In this document: positions 1 to 5,498 of the stretch, in pieces
How positions within the stretch are numbered: the first letter of the stretch is position 1
Layout of the letters: each line of letters starts with the position of its first letter
Assembly (NCBI GenBank): GCA_937911885.1
Contig: CALDPW010000108.1
Span: 1 to 8,077 of the forward strand
DNA length: 8,077 nt
From: an uncultured Clostridia bacterium
GTDB lineage: Bacteria > Bacillota > Clostridia > Christensenellales > UBA1242
Direction of reading: 5' to 3'
Program-made: the position numbers and the translations under genes
The notes under the pieces: generated by a model
What the model was told of the DNA's origin: nothing
Seen by the model: the letters and a program-made list of their open reading frames with translations, nothing else
Databases searched by the model: none

Positions 1-192
1 AAGTGCATCAATCTCGCAAACAAGGTGCCCCTTAGCTGTTCCACCAATACTTGGATTGCACGCCAAAAAAGCTATGCTATCCAGATTTAGTGTTAATAGC
101 AAAGTTTTGTTATTCATTCGAGCAAGAGCTAGTGCAGCCTCACAACCAGCGTGTCCCGAACCTATTACAATGGCATCAAATTTTTCTTGCAT
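1..192 (-). CDS. mnmG: MnmG (GidA), tRNA uridine-34 modification enzyme, N-terminal part; cut by window edge
   Basis: FAD-dependent partner of MnmE. In the cytoplasm the MnmE-MnmG complex installs the (carboxymethyl)aminomethyl group at C5 of wobble uridine in certain tRNAs. Only the first 64 codons are present; the frame is still open at position 1. Visible features are the Rossmann FAD-binding start with GSGHAG at residues 11-16 and the family signature NPSIGGTAKGH at about residues 48-58. Two in-frame ATGs lie close together (198-196 and 192-190). I chose 192 because the SD-like AAAGGA (203-198) runs into the first ATG and sits 5 nt before the second. It lies 45 nt downstream of mnmE on the same strand, the usual mnmE-mnmG pair, with no visible terminator acting on this strand between them. 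The full protein is normally about 620-630 residues, so about 90% lies outside the window. Confidence 0.96.
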   Translation of the reverse strand, partial: MQEKFDAIVIGSGHAGCEAALALARMNNKTLLLTLNLDSIAFLACNPSIGGTAKGHLVCEIDAL

Positions 193-207
193 TTGCATCC
201 TTTTTTT

Positions 208-227
208 ATGTTAATAAAAATTAACAT
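208..227 (-). other. A/T-rich perfect hairpin in the mnmE-mnmG gap
   Basis: Perfect 8-bp inverted repeat ATGTTAAT / ATTAACAT with a 4-nt loop, lying between the mnmE stop (238) and the mnmG SD. Read on the coding (minus) strand it is followed by an A-run, not a U-run, so it is not an intrinsic terminator for mnmE. On the plus strand it is followed by five T, but no plus-strand gene needs it. It could protect the mnmE 3' end or modulate access to the mnmG ribosome site. That is inference, and chance is possible in DNA this A/T-rich. Confidence 0.4.
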
Positions 228-237
228 TTTTGTTATA

Positions 238-1590
238 TTATTTTCCAACACAAAACGAACTAAATATTTCGGTTATAATGCTTTCATTATTACTGTTTCC
301 AGTAATTTCTCCCAAAGCCAACCAAACATTTTTAATATCAATTGAAACAATATCAAGAGTGTTTCCGTTTGTTAAGCTAATCAACGCATCGCCAATTGCA
401 CTAACAGCCTTTTTAAGCGATTGTAAATGGCGTTGATTTGTTATTAAAATGTTTGAACTAATAATGTTTTTATCAATAACCAAATCGTAGATGTTTTGTT
501 TTAATTCTTCAATTCCAACTTTGTTTAAGGCGCTAACTTTAAACACATATTCAAAGTTATATTTGCCCAAATCAATTTTTGTTGGCATATCGTTTTTATT
601 TAAAACCAAAATGGCTTTTTTGTTTTTAACAAGTTCTAAAATTTGTTCATCTTCGGTTTCTAACTTATCGCTAGAATCCAACACAACCAAAATAACATCG
701 GCATAGTTAACAGCTTGTTTAGCACGTTCAATACCAATTTTTTCAACAACATCGGTGCTTTCTCTAACACCAGCAGTATCGGTTAAAACAAACTTAACTC
801 CGTTATAAACATAGCTTTCTTCCAAAATATCTCTGGTTGTTCCTTTAATGTTGGTAACAATAGCTCTATCATAATTTAAAATAGCATTAAGCAAGCTACT
901 TTTTCCAACATTAGGTTTGCCTAAAATTAAAACTTTGCTACCATTTTTAACCATCATTCCTGTTCCGGATGTTTTAATTAAATTTTCGCAAACATCTTTA
1001 ACATTAATCAAGGTTTCGGTAACTTCGGCGCTAGTTTGATCCTCGTAATCGTTTTCGGGATAATCTAGCACAACTTCAATTTTAGCAAGCATTTTTGTTA
1101 AATCGTTTTGCAAAACATTTATTTGTTTGCTCAAATTACCATTTAACAAATTATATCCGGCTCTAACTTCGCTTTCGCTTTCAGCATTAATCATATCCAT
1201 AACACCTTCGGCTTCGTCTAACGAAAGTTTTCCGTTAATAAATGCACGTTTAGTAAATTCGCCTGGACCAGCCATTTCGGCACCAACATTTAATAGGGTG
1301 GTTAAAATACCATTTGCAATAACTGTTCCACCATGACATTGAAATTCAACAATATCTTCGCCAGTGTAGGAATTTGGGGCTTTAAAATATACAGCCATGC
1401 ATTTTTCGGTAAAAGTGCTAGCATTAAATGTTCCCAAATACATTTTGCGTGGTTCGGCGTTTTTCATGGTTTCGTTGTTTGAAAAAACAAAAACCTTAGA
1501 AGCAATGTTTAATGCTTCCTTACCACTAAGTCTTATTACACTAATTCCTCCAACGCCTTGTGGAGTAGATATTGCTGCAATTGTTGCCAT
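238..1590 (-). CDS. mnmE: MnmE (TrmE/ThdF), tRNA-modifying GTPase
   Basis: Potassium-dependent GTPase that, with MnmG, modifies C5 of wobble uridine in tRNAs reading split codon boxes; cytoplasmic. It is 450 residues, the normal family length. The N-terminal folate-binding domain (about 1-118) begins with TIAAISTPQGVGGISVIRLSG and includes QCHGG at 84-88. A helical domain is interrupted by the G domain (about 217-375), which has P-loop GKPNVGKSS at 224-232, TTRD at 251-254, DTAG at 271-274 and NKND at 331-334. The C-terminal FCVGK (446-450) carries the conserved catalytic Cys. The start at 1590 matches the family N-terminus. There is no SD before this ATG and a good promoter -10 ends 7 nt upstream, so translation may be leaderless. 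It is separated from jag by a terminator and forms a likely operon with mnmG. Confidence 0.98.
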   Translation of the reverse strand: MATIAAISTPQGVGGISVIRLSGKEALNIASKVFVFSNNETMKNAEPRKMYLGTFNASTFTEKCMAVYFKAPNSYTGEDIVEFQCHGGTVIANGILTTLLNVGAEMAGPGEFTKRAFINGKLSLDEAEGVMDMINAESESEVRAGYNLLNGNLSKQINVLQNDLTKMLAKIEVVLDYPENDYEDQTSAEVTETLINVKDVCENLIKTSGTGMMVKNGSKVLILGKPNVGKSSLLNAILNYDRAIVTNIKGTTRDILEESYVYNGVKFVLTDTAGVRESTDVVEKIGIERAKQAVNYADVILVVLDSSDKLETEDEQILELVKNKKAILVLNKNDMPTKIDLGKYNFEYVFKVSALNKVGIEELKQNIYDLVIDKNIISSNILITNQRHLQSLKKAVSAIGDALISLTNGNTLDIVSIDIKNVWLALGEITGNSNNESIITEIFSSFCVGK

Positions 1591-1597
1591 ACGTTAT

Positions 1598-1626
1598 ATT
1601 TTACTATGATAATAATAATTTTTCAA
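1598..1626 (-). promoter_or_regulatory. mnmE promoter (sigma-70/A type)
   Basis: On the minus strand, -35 TTGAAA (1626-1621), exactly 17 bp, then -10 TAAAAT (1603-1598). Each hexamer has one mismatch to the sigma-A consensus. It sits between the jag terminator and mnmE, where a new promoter is needed. The -10 ends 7 nt before the mnmE ATG, which puts the predicted start of transcription at or within one base of the A of the ATG (1590). A weaker upstream alternative is TTGTTT followed after 18 bp by TAATAT (4/6), just upstream of the -35 given here. Confidence 0.7.
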
Positions 1627-1674
1627 GTTGATATTAAAAATAATTACACATAAAAAACAAAATTATTATCACAC

Positions 1675-1711
1675 AAAAAAACAAAAAAGTGAGCATTAAA
1701 CTCACTTTTTT
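1675..1711 (-). terminator. Intrinsic terminator at the end of the rpmH-rnpA-yidD-yidC-jag operon
   Basis: Inverted repeat GTGAG (1689-1693) / CTCAC (1701-1705) with a 7-nt loop, extended by A6/T6 to an 11-bp stem. On the minus strand it is followed by TTTTTT, G, then seven more T. It begins 4 nt after the jag stop codon, and mnmE has its own promoter just beyond. The symmetric A/T flanks would allow activity on either strand, but only the minus strand has a gene ending here. Confidence 0.92.
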
Positions 1712-1714
1712 ATA

Positions 1715-2434
1715 TTATTCTTCGTTTGAAACATATTCAATAATTAAATATCTGTTAGGATCAACACCTTCGGAATGTGTTGTAATGTTTTCCATGTTAG
1801 CCAAAGCTTCATGAATAACTCTGCGTTCGTAGCTGTTCATTGGATCAAGTTTATATTTACGCTTGTTTTCTTTAACTCTTTCAGCAAGTTTTAAAGCAGT
1901 TGCTTTAAGTTCTTCAATACGTTTTTCTCTGTAACCAGCAACATCAACAAACACTCTTGCAGCATTTTTTAGTTTGTTGTAAACATAGGTGTTTGCCAAG
2001 TGTCCAATAGCTTCCATAGCTTCGCCATGATAACCAATTAACACGCCTAGGTTTTCACCATTAATTTTTGCATAAACTTCTTGATTTCTAATTTCGGTTT
2101 CAACTGTTGCATTAATATTGTAAGCATAAATCAAACCTTCAAGCCATTGTTTTGCAAGTTTTTCGGTTTCGGCTAATGTTTCTTGTTTTTTAGAAACTTT
2201 TTGTTCTGCTTCAACAGGTTTTTCAGTTTTTTCAACTTCAACTTTTTCTTCTTTTTTAGGTTTTTCGGTTTGTTGTGGTTTTTCTTCAACTAAACTCATT
2301 TCGATTTTAGCCTTTTTTAATAATCCACCTTCCGATAAAATTTTAACATCAACATCTTCAAGTTTAGCATTAAGTTCTTCTAAACCTTGTTGAATTGCTT
2401 TTTCAATAGTTTTTGCTGTAACAATAATACTCAT
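1715..2434 (-). CDS. jag: Jag / KhpB (EloR) RNA-binding protein with Jag-N, KH and R3H domains
   Basis: Single-strand RNA-binding protein usually encoded after yidC. In streptococci the homologue (KhpB/EloR) works with KhpA in control of cell elongation and division. It has 239 residues. Jag-N domain is at 1-50 (ending EGGLLKKAKIEM). A highly charged Lys/Glu linker at about 51-90 has EKP three times (51-53, 57-59, 71-73). The KH domain at about 92-165 has its GxxG loop as GYHG at 134-137. The R3H domain at about 170-237 has the RxxxH motif as R204-H208 in ERRVIHEAL. The SD AGGAG (2449-2445) overlaps the yidC TAG stop and lies 10 nt before the ATG. The 13-nt gap suggests co-translation with yidC. 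The linker is typical low-complexity spacer and is the least conserved part in this family. Confidence 0.96.
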   Translation of the reverse strand: MSIIVTAKTIEKAIQQGLEELNAKLEDVDVKILSEGGLLKKAKIEMSLVEEKPQQTEKPKKEEKVEVEKTEKPVEAEQKVSKKQETLAETEKLAKQWLEGLIYAYNINATVETEIRNQEVYAKINGENLGVLIGYHGEAMEAIGHLANTYVYNKLKNAARVFVDVAGYREKRIEELKATALKLAERVKENKRKYKLDPMNSYERRVIHEALANMENITTHSEGVDPNRYLIIEYVSNEE

Positions 2435-2447
2435 TTGTTTTTATCTC

Positions 2448-3566
2448 CTATTTATCCTTTTTAATATTATGTCTTGAATAACTAACTTTATTTAAAACTC
2501 TATCTCTTTCTTTCTTTTCAATTTTTTCATAAACAGAATCAATTATTAACGAAATAATAGGGTTTGTAATCAAACCAAACACAGCACCTGCAACGATATA
2601 AATTGCAAACATTGCGTTATAGAATAATGTAAATAAAGCCATAATAGCAGGTAACAGATAAATCATAATTTTATTTTGTGCCATAGCATCAACATATGGT
2701 TTACCTTGTTTTTTAGCTTTTGCTCTACCAATCCAAATTGTGATTTGTGATGATAGGTAAGTAACAACAAATGATAATATAATTAAAATATAATATCCAT
2801 TCCAACCACTAAATTCTTTGCTGTTTTGAACTGGATTTAAAATTTGTTCATAAACAACTTGTGGTAAATCTTCTTTATTTGTTTGTGAAATACTTAAATA
2901 GTCTTTATATGATAAAGTTACACTTGCGTGTGTATCAGGACGCCAAATGTTTTTAATCCATAAAAATCCTGATTTAATTTCGCCATACTTATTAATAACA
3001 GCTTCACTAGCTTGTGCTTGTAAATCGGCAGAAATATCAACAACTTCGCCACTTGGCAATTGTAATTTAATAAATGATTGGCTATTTTCAACTTGTTCAA
3101 CAAGTGTTCCACCAACTGTTGTTTCATAAGTTGTGCGTAATTGTTCAAATTCAACTGCTGTTTTATATGCAGCAATTTGATTTAATCCGTTAAACAATGT
3201 AAAGAAAATTGTCATTGTAATTGCCATATTTAAAAGCATAATAAAGCAACTACCCATAACAGAATAATTGTGTTTTTTATAAACTTCCATTGTTTTTTGG
3301 TTTAACATATCACGATTGTTACCAAACTTTTTTTGAAGTTTATCAATTTCAGGCTGAATAACAGCCATTTTTGAAGAATTCTTTTTTGAAAAATATCGGT
3401 TAAAATAATCAAAAGGTAACATAGCAACTTTAATAATTAATGTTACTAAAATAATTGTTAAAGCATAGTTTTGAATACCTTTGTCTATTCCAAAAATTAA
3501 GGATTCCCACAAACCTTTTGGTTCAGCTATTTGTAAAATAGTTGAAGCAAAGTTTAAAATACCCAT
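2448..3566 (-). CDS. yidC: YidC/OxaA/SpoIIIJ membrane protein insertase with enlarged extracytoplasmic region
   Basis: Inserts and folds membrane proteins, alone or with SecYEG. It has 372 residues. An interface helix near 18-32 precedes predicted TM1 (about 33-52), which carries Lys46 where the groove Arg of Gram-positive YidC normally sits. The charged cytoplasmic loop (53-100) holds the coiled-coil-like QPEIDKLQKK. TM2 is about 103-125, TM3 about 257-280, TM4 about 300-318, TM5 about 320-345, followed by a basic tail ending RHNIKKDK. The roughly 130-residue segment between TM2 and TM3 is far longer than in Bacillus SpoIIIJ. There is no lipobox Cys or signal peptide at the N-terminus, unlike SpoIIIJ. 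The gene overlaps yidD by 13 nt, and its SD AAAGGAG lies inside the yidD coding end, so the two are probably translationally coupled. Confidence 0.96.
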   Translation of the reverse strand: MGILNFASTILQIAEPKGLWESLIFGIDKGIQNYALTIILVTLIIKVAMLPFDYFNRYFSKKNSSKMAVIQPEIDKLQKKFGNNRDMLNQKTMEVYKKHNYSVMGSCFIMLLNMAITMTIFFTLFNGLNQIAAYKTAVEFEQLRTTYETTVGGTLVEQVENSQSFIKLQLPSGEVVDISADLQAQASEAVINKYGEIKSGFLWIKNIWRPDTHASVTLSYKDYLSISQTNKEDLPQVVYEQILNPVQNSKEFSGWNGYYILIILSFVVTYLSSQITIWIGRAKAKKQGKPYVDAMAQNKIMIYLLPAIMALFTLFYNAMFAIYIVAGAVFGLITNPIISLIIDSVYEKIEKKERDRVLNKVSYSRHNIKKDK

Positions 3567-3829
3567 TTTTTATCTCCTTTAATATTTAATGGAACAAGGT
3601 CTAGCCCTCCAACATGTTTAGGGTTACATCTAAAAATGCGTTTTAATCCTAAAAATACACCCTTAATAACTCCAAACTCCTTAACAGCCTGCAACATATA
3701 AGTTGAACAACTTGGATAATATATGCAAGTGTTTGGCATAAGTGGAGATATTATAAATTTATAAAAATAAATTAATACATAACAAACTAATTCTAACGGG
3801 AATAAAACTATTTTAAAAAATATTTTCAT
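3554..3829 (-). CDS. yidD: YidD, membrane protein insertion efficiency factor
   Basis: Small membrane-associated protein that in E. coli helps YidC-dependent insertion; almost always encoded between rnpA and yidC. It has 91 residues. An N-terminal amphipathic/hydrophobic helix (about 1-25) leads into the family core YKFIISPLMPNTCIYYPSCS (23-42), then G53-V54 and RIFRCNP (64-70), and the C-terminal GGLDLVP (74-80), a variant of the usual GGYDPVP. The three conserved Cys are 35, 41 and 68. The ATG overlaps the rnpA TGA (ATGA, 4-nt overlap 3826-3829), and the end overlaps yidC by 13 nt. Translation is therefore probably coupled on both sides; no good independent SD is seen before its ATG. Confidence 0.95.
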   Translation of the reverse strand: MKIFFKIVLFPLELVCYVLIYFYKFIISPLMPNTCIYYPSCSTYMLQAVKEFGVIKGVFLGLKRIFRCNPKHVGGLDLVPLNIKGDKKWVF

Positions 3830-4164
3830 TTTAGTAGATTTGCCTTTTTAATAACATCTAAAACATTACTTTCAATTTGTTCGTAAGTTAAAGCTGCTAA
3901 TTCAGGTTTAGCCACAAAAATATAGTTAAAATTTGGTTTTAAGTTATCTAGCTGAACTCTAACAATTTCACGTAATTGACGTTTTAACTTGTTTCTAATA
4001 ACAGCTTTTCCAATTTTTTTGCTAATTGAAAAACCAATTCTAATATTTTTTAGTTTTGATGGGACATAAATTAGTGTTAAGCATTCGTTATAGGCATATT
4101 TTCCATGTTTGTAAACATAACCAAATTCTTTGCGTTTTGTTAATCTGTTTGTTTGTTTTAACAT
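3826..4164 (-). CDS. rnpA: RNase P protein component
   Basis: Basic protein subunit of RNase P; helps the catalytic RNA bind pre-tRNA and remove the 5' leader. It has 112 residues, a typical length. The family signature is clear: GFSISKKIGKAVIRN (44-58) runs into RNKLKRQLRE (57-66), with the conserved RNxxKRxxRE basic helix. The start ATG is 4164-4162, with a short SD-like AAGG 6 nt upstream. It lies 73 nt after rpmH, with a hairpin in the gap, and overlaps yidD by 4 nt. The TGA stop at normal protein length supports standard use of UGA as stop in this organism. Confidence 0.97.
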   Translation of the reverse strand: MLKQTNRLTKRKEFGYVYKHGKYAYNECLTLIYVPSKLKNIRIGFSISKKIGKAVIRNKLKRQLREIVRVQLDNLKPNFNYIFVAKPELAALTYEQIESNVLDVIKKANLLK

Positions 4165-4192
4165 ATTAAGCCTTTTATAATAGTTTTTTTAT

Positions 4193-4236
4193 ACAAAGAA
4201 GAGCCTTTAAAATTAAAGGCTCTGTAAAATCTTTGT
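4193..4236 (-). terminator. Hairpin between rpmH and rnpA, likely partial terminator or processing/stability element
   Basis: Two nested stems. The inner one is AGAGCCTTT (4200-4208) / AAAGGCTCT (4215-4223), 9 bp with a 6-nt loop. The outer one is ACAAAGA (4193-4199) / TCTTTGT (4230-4236), 7 bp, separated from the inner stem by a one-sided 6-nt bulge. The outer stem begins 1 nt after the rpmH stop. On the minus strand the inner stem is followed only by TCTTTGT, a poor U-tract, and then an A-run, so full termination is unlikely. A partial terminator or RNA-stability hairpin would let L34 be made in excess over the RNase P protein; that role is inference. Confidence 0.6.
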
Positions 4237-4237
4237 T

Positions 4238-4372
4238 TTATGCTGACAATTGTTTTCTGCCACGATTTCTTCTTCTTGCTAAAACTCGTCTTCCGCCCTT
4301 AGTTTGCATTCTTTGTCTAAAACCGTGAACTTTACTACGTTGTCTTTTCTTAGGTTGATAAGTTCTTTTCAT
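4238..4372 (-). CDS. rpmH: 50S ribosomal protein L34 (bL34)
   Basis: Small, very basic protein of the large ribosomal subunit. It has 44 residues, the standard length, starting MKRTYQPKKRQRSKVHGFR and ending GRKQLSA. The middle reads RMQTKGGRRVLARRR, close to the usual RMSTKNGRRVLARRR. ATG is at 4372-4370 with a strong SD AAGGAG (4386-4381) 8 nt upstream, and the stop TAA is at 4240-4238. First gene of the rpmH-rnpA-yidD-yidC-jag transcript, preceded by one consensus and one weaker promoter and followed by a hairpin. Confidence 0.98.
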   Translation of the reverse strand: MKRTYQPKKRQRSKVHGFRQRMQTKGGRRVLARRRNRGRKQLSA

Positions 4373-4395
4373 TTTAAGCTCTCCTTACAAATAGT

Positions 4396-4424
4396 ATTAT
4401 AATAAAACGAGTTTGAAAAAATCA
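4396..4424 (-). promoter_or_regulatory. Candidate proximal rpmH promoter P2
   Basis: On the minus strand a perfect -10 TATAAT (4401-4396) lies 23 nt before the rpmH ATG. The -35 is poor: TGATTT (4424-4419) at 17 bp, or CTGATT at 18 bp. Transcription from here would give a very short leader containing just the SD. It may act as a secondary promoter, or may be only A/T-rich sequence. Confidence 0.4.
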
Positions 4425-4440
4425 GCACTCTTTTATTGAT

Positions 4441-4465
4441 AGTAAAAATAGTAATTTACTTTACT
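4441..4465. repeat. Nested AGTAA/TTACT inverted repeats in the rpmH leader
   Basis: Plus strand shows AGTAA at 4441-4445 and 4450-4454 and TTACT at 4456-4460 and 4461-4465. The inner pair forms an 11-bp palindrome centred on 4455. The array lies just downstream of the predicted start of transcription from P1 and upstream of P2, a position where a regulator site or leader RNA structure could act. No known operator is recognised. Confidence 0.35.
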
Positions 4466-4473
4466 GCTCATTA

Positions 4474-4502
4474 ATTATAATTAAATACTTAATTTATGTC
4501 AA
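4474..4502 (-). promoter_or_regulatory. Main rpmH operon promoter P1, full consensus
   Basis: On the minus strand TTGACA (4502-4497), exactly 17 bp, TATAAT (4479-4474): no mismatch to the sigma-70/sigma-A consensus and ideal spacing. The predicted start near 4467 gives a leader of about 95 nt before rpmH. It starts 28 nt downstream of the second GNAT gene. Such strength fits the demand for a ribosomal protein. One arm of an inverted repeat (4500-4506) overlaps the -35. Confidence 0.85.
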
Positions 4503-4527
4503 CCATAAAAATTAAGTTAAATGGTTG
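4487..4527. repeat. Two overlapping inverted repeats after the second GNAT gene, covering the P1 -35 region
   Basis: Dyad A is CAACCAT (4500-4506) / ATGGTTG (4521-4527), 7 bp with a 14-nt loop. Dyad B is ACTTAATTTATG (4487-4498) / CATAAAAATTAAGT (4504-4517), a long stem with a 2-nt bulge and 5-nt loop. They share bases and cannot form together. Neither is followed by a U-run on the minus strand, so this is not a canonical terminator for the GNAT transcript, and readthrough into rpmH is possible. At the DNA level the arms cover the -35 of P1 and could be an operator. Confidence 0.45.
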
Positions 4528-4529
4528 GC

Positions 4530-5498
4530 TTATTGTTTTTTTGCTAAAATTTGAGCATTTATTTGTGTTTTTATTTGTTCATTTTTATGTAAATTTTTAA
4601 CACTTTCAAAAATTCTTATTAATTCATCATAAGTTTTTATATCAATACTTCCAAATTGAGTTTTTGAAGGTTTTAAAATTTTAACAGTTTTTAATATTTT
4701 TTTTGCTTTAATAAAATTAACGGTTGTTTGTGGATTTTTTTGAGCTACATAACTCCTTATTCCTTCCTTTAATCCAAAAACAACATTACTAGATAAAAAA
4801 TCTTGTTTTGTTTCAATTTGAGGATCCAAATCTAAAATATCACCATAGCAATCAAACAAAACATTTTCAATTTGTTTTTCGGTTAAATCTTCGCTATTGG
4901 CATTTTTAAAATTTTTGTAAATGTTTTGAGATAAGTTAACAATAGCAGGATTAGCATCAATTCTAAAAACAAAATTACGTCTAAACTCACTAACATTTTT
5001 GTTTGTTGATTTAAACATTGAAATTTTATTAAAACCATTAACATCATAAATGTTATTACGTGGTCGCTCATAGTTAAAAGTGTTTAACAAATCAATATGA
5101 GTATAACCATTATCGTGAGCAAATTGTATTGCATTTTTTAATAAACTTGTTCCCACTTTTTTGCCTTCATAATCAATATCAACCATTAAATAATAAACAA
5201 AAAGTGTTTTTGATTTGTAATCAACAATAGGAACATTATAGGGGTTTTTACCAAACAAAATAACACCAGCAACATTTTTATTTTGATCTAATGCAATAAA
5301 ACCATTTTCTAGGGCAGGGGTTCGTTCGGCTCCATAATATAAATATTCCGAAACAACATCATCATAAAACTTAGGAAAAGTTTTTCTAAGCATTGATAAC
5401 GCTGCCATAACATCGCCTCTAACAGTGTTATTAAGTTGTTTTATGCTAAAACTTGGTGGAGTAGCATAATAAATTTTTTTATTATTTTTTTCTTGCAT
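4530..5498 (-). CDS. GNAT-family N-acetyltransferase-like protein 2, with C-terminal extension of unknown function
   Basis: 322 residues. The N-terminal GNAT fold (about 17-180) has beta4-beta5 FVYYLMV at 100-106, then the acetyl-CoA loop as EGKKVGT (111-117), then LLKNAIQFAHDNGYTHIDLL, and RNNIYDVNGFNKI (147-159) as the usual late Tyr region. The loop has Lys in place of the first Gly of the R/Q-x-x-G-x-G/A pattern and Glu at its first position, so cofactor binding may be altered. Residues about 190-322 match no family I recognise and end in a Lys/Gln-rich helix. The protein aligns with GNAT protein 1 along its length, including LKPSKTQFGSI (275-285) against LKPSQSQIDGI. The start at 5498 has no SD; the 17-nt overlap with the upstream gene suggests re-initiation. 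The substrate is unknown. Confidence is high for a real gene and moderate for activity. Confidence 0.8.
   Translation of the reverse strand: MQEKNNKKIYYATPPSFSIKQLNNTVRGDVMAALSMLRKTFPKFYDDVVSEYLYYGAERTPALENGFIALDQNKNVAGVILFGKNPYNVPIVDYKSKTLFVYYLMVDIDYEGKKVGTSLLKNAIQFAHDNGYTHIDLLNTFNYERPRNNIYDVNGFNKISMFKSTNKNVSEFRRNFVFRIDANPAIVNLSQNIYKNFKNANSEDLTEKQIENVLFDCYGDILDLDPQIETKQDFLSSNVVFGLKEGIRSYVAQKNPQTTVNFIKAKKILKTVKILKPSKTQFGSIDIKTYDELIRIFESVKNLHKNEQIKTQINAQILAKKQ

Noticed and set aside
151..1609. Open frames on the plus strand (151-345, 230-436, 491-706, 1127-1336, 1397-1609)
   Set aside because: They are antisense to mnmG/mnmE, which are unmistakable by motif; none has a recognisable domain or an SD of note.
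2918..3175. Open frames inside yidC on both strands (2918-3175 minus, 2947-3129 plus)
   Set aside because: Shadows of the yidC extracytoplasmic region; composition is low-complexity Leu/Lys/Asn and there is no start signal.
3826..4164. Mollicute genetic code (UGA = Trp)
   Set aside because: rnpA terminates at TGA at normal length and the coding regions use TGG for Trp; read-through would run into the yidD start.
4487..4527. Intrinsic terminator for the GNAT operon
   Set aside because: Hairpins exist but neither is followed by a U-run on the minus strand, so I list them as inverted repeats only.
4883..5071. 62-residue frame inside the second GNAT gene
   Set aside because: Alternative frame of a gene with clear GNAT motifs; no SD or domain.
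5406..5498. Internal ATG (codon 31, 5408-5406) as start of the second GNAT protein
   Set aside because: It would remove the first strand and helix that align with the upstream paralogue from about residue 17; overlap-coupled start at 5498 fits better despite lacking an SD.
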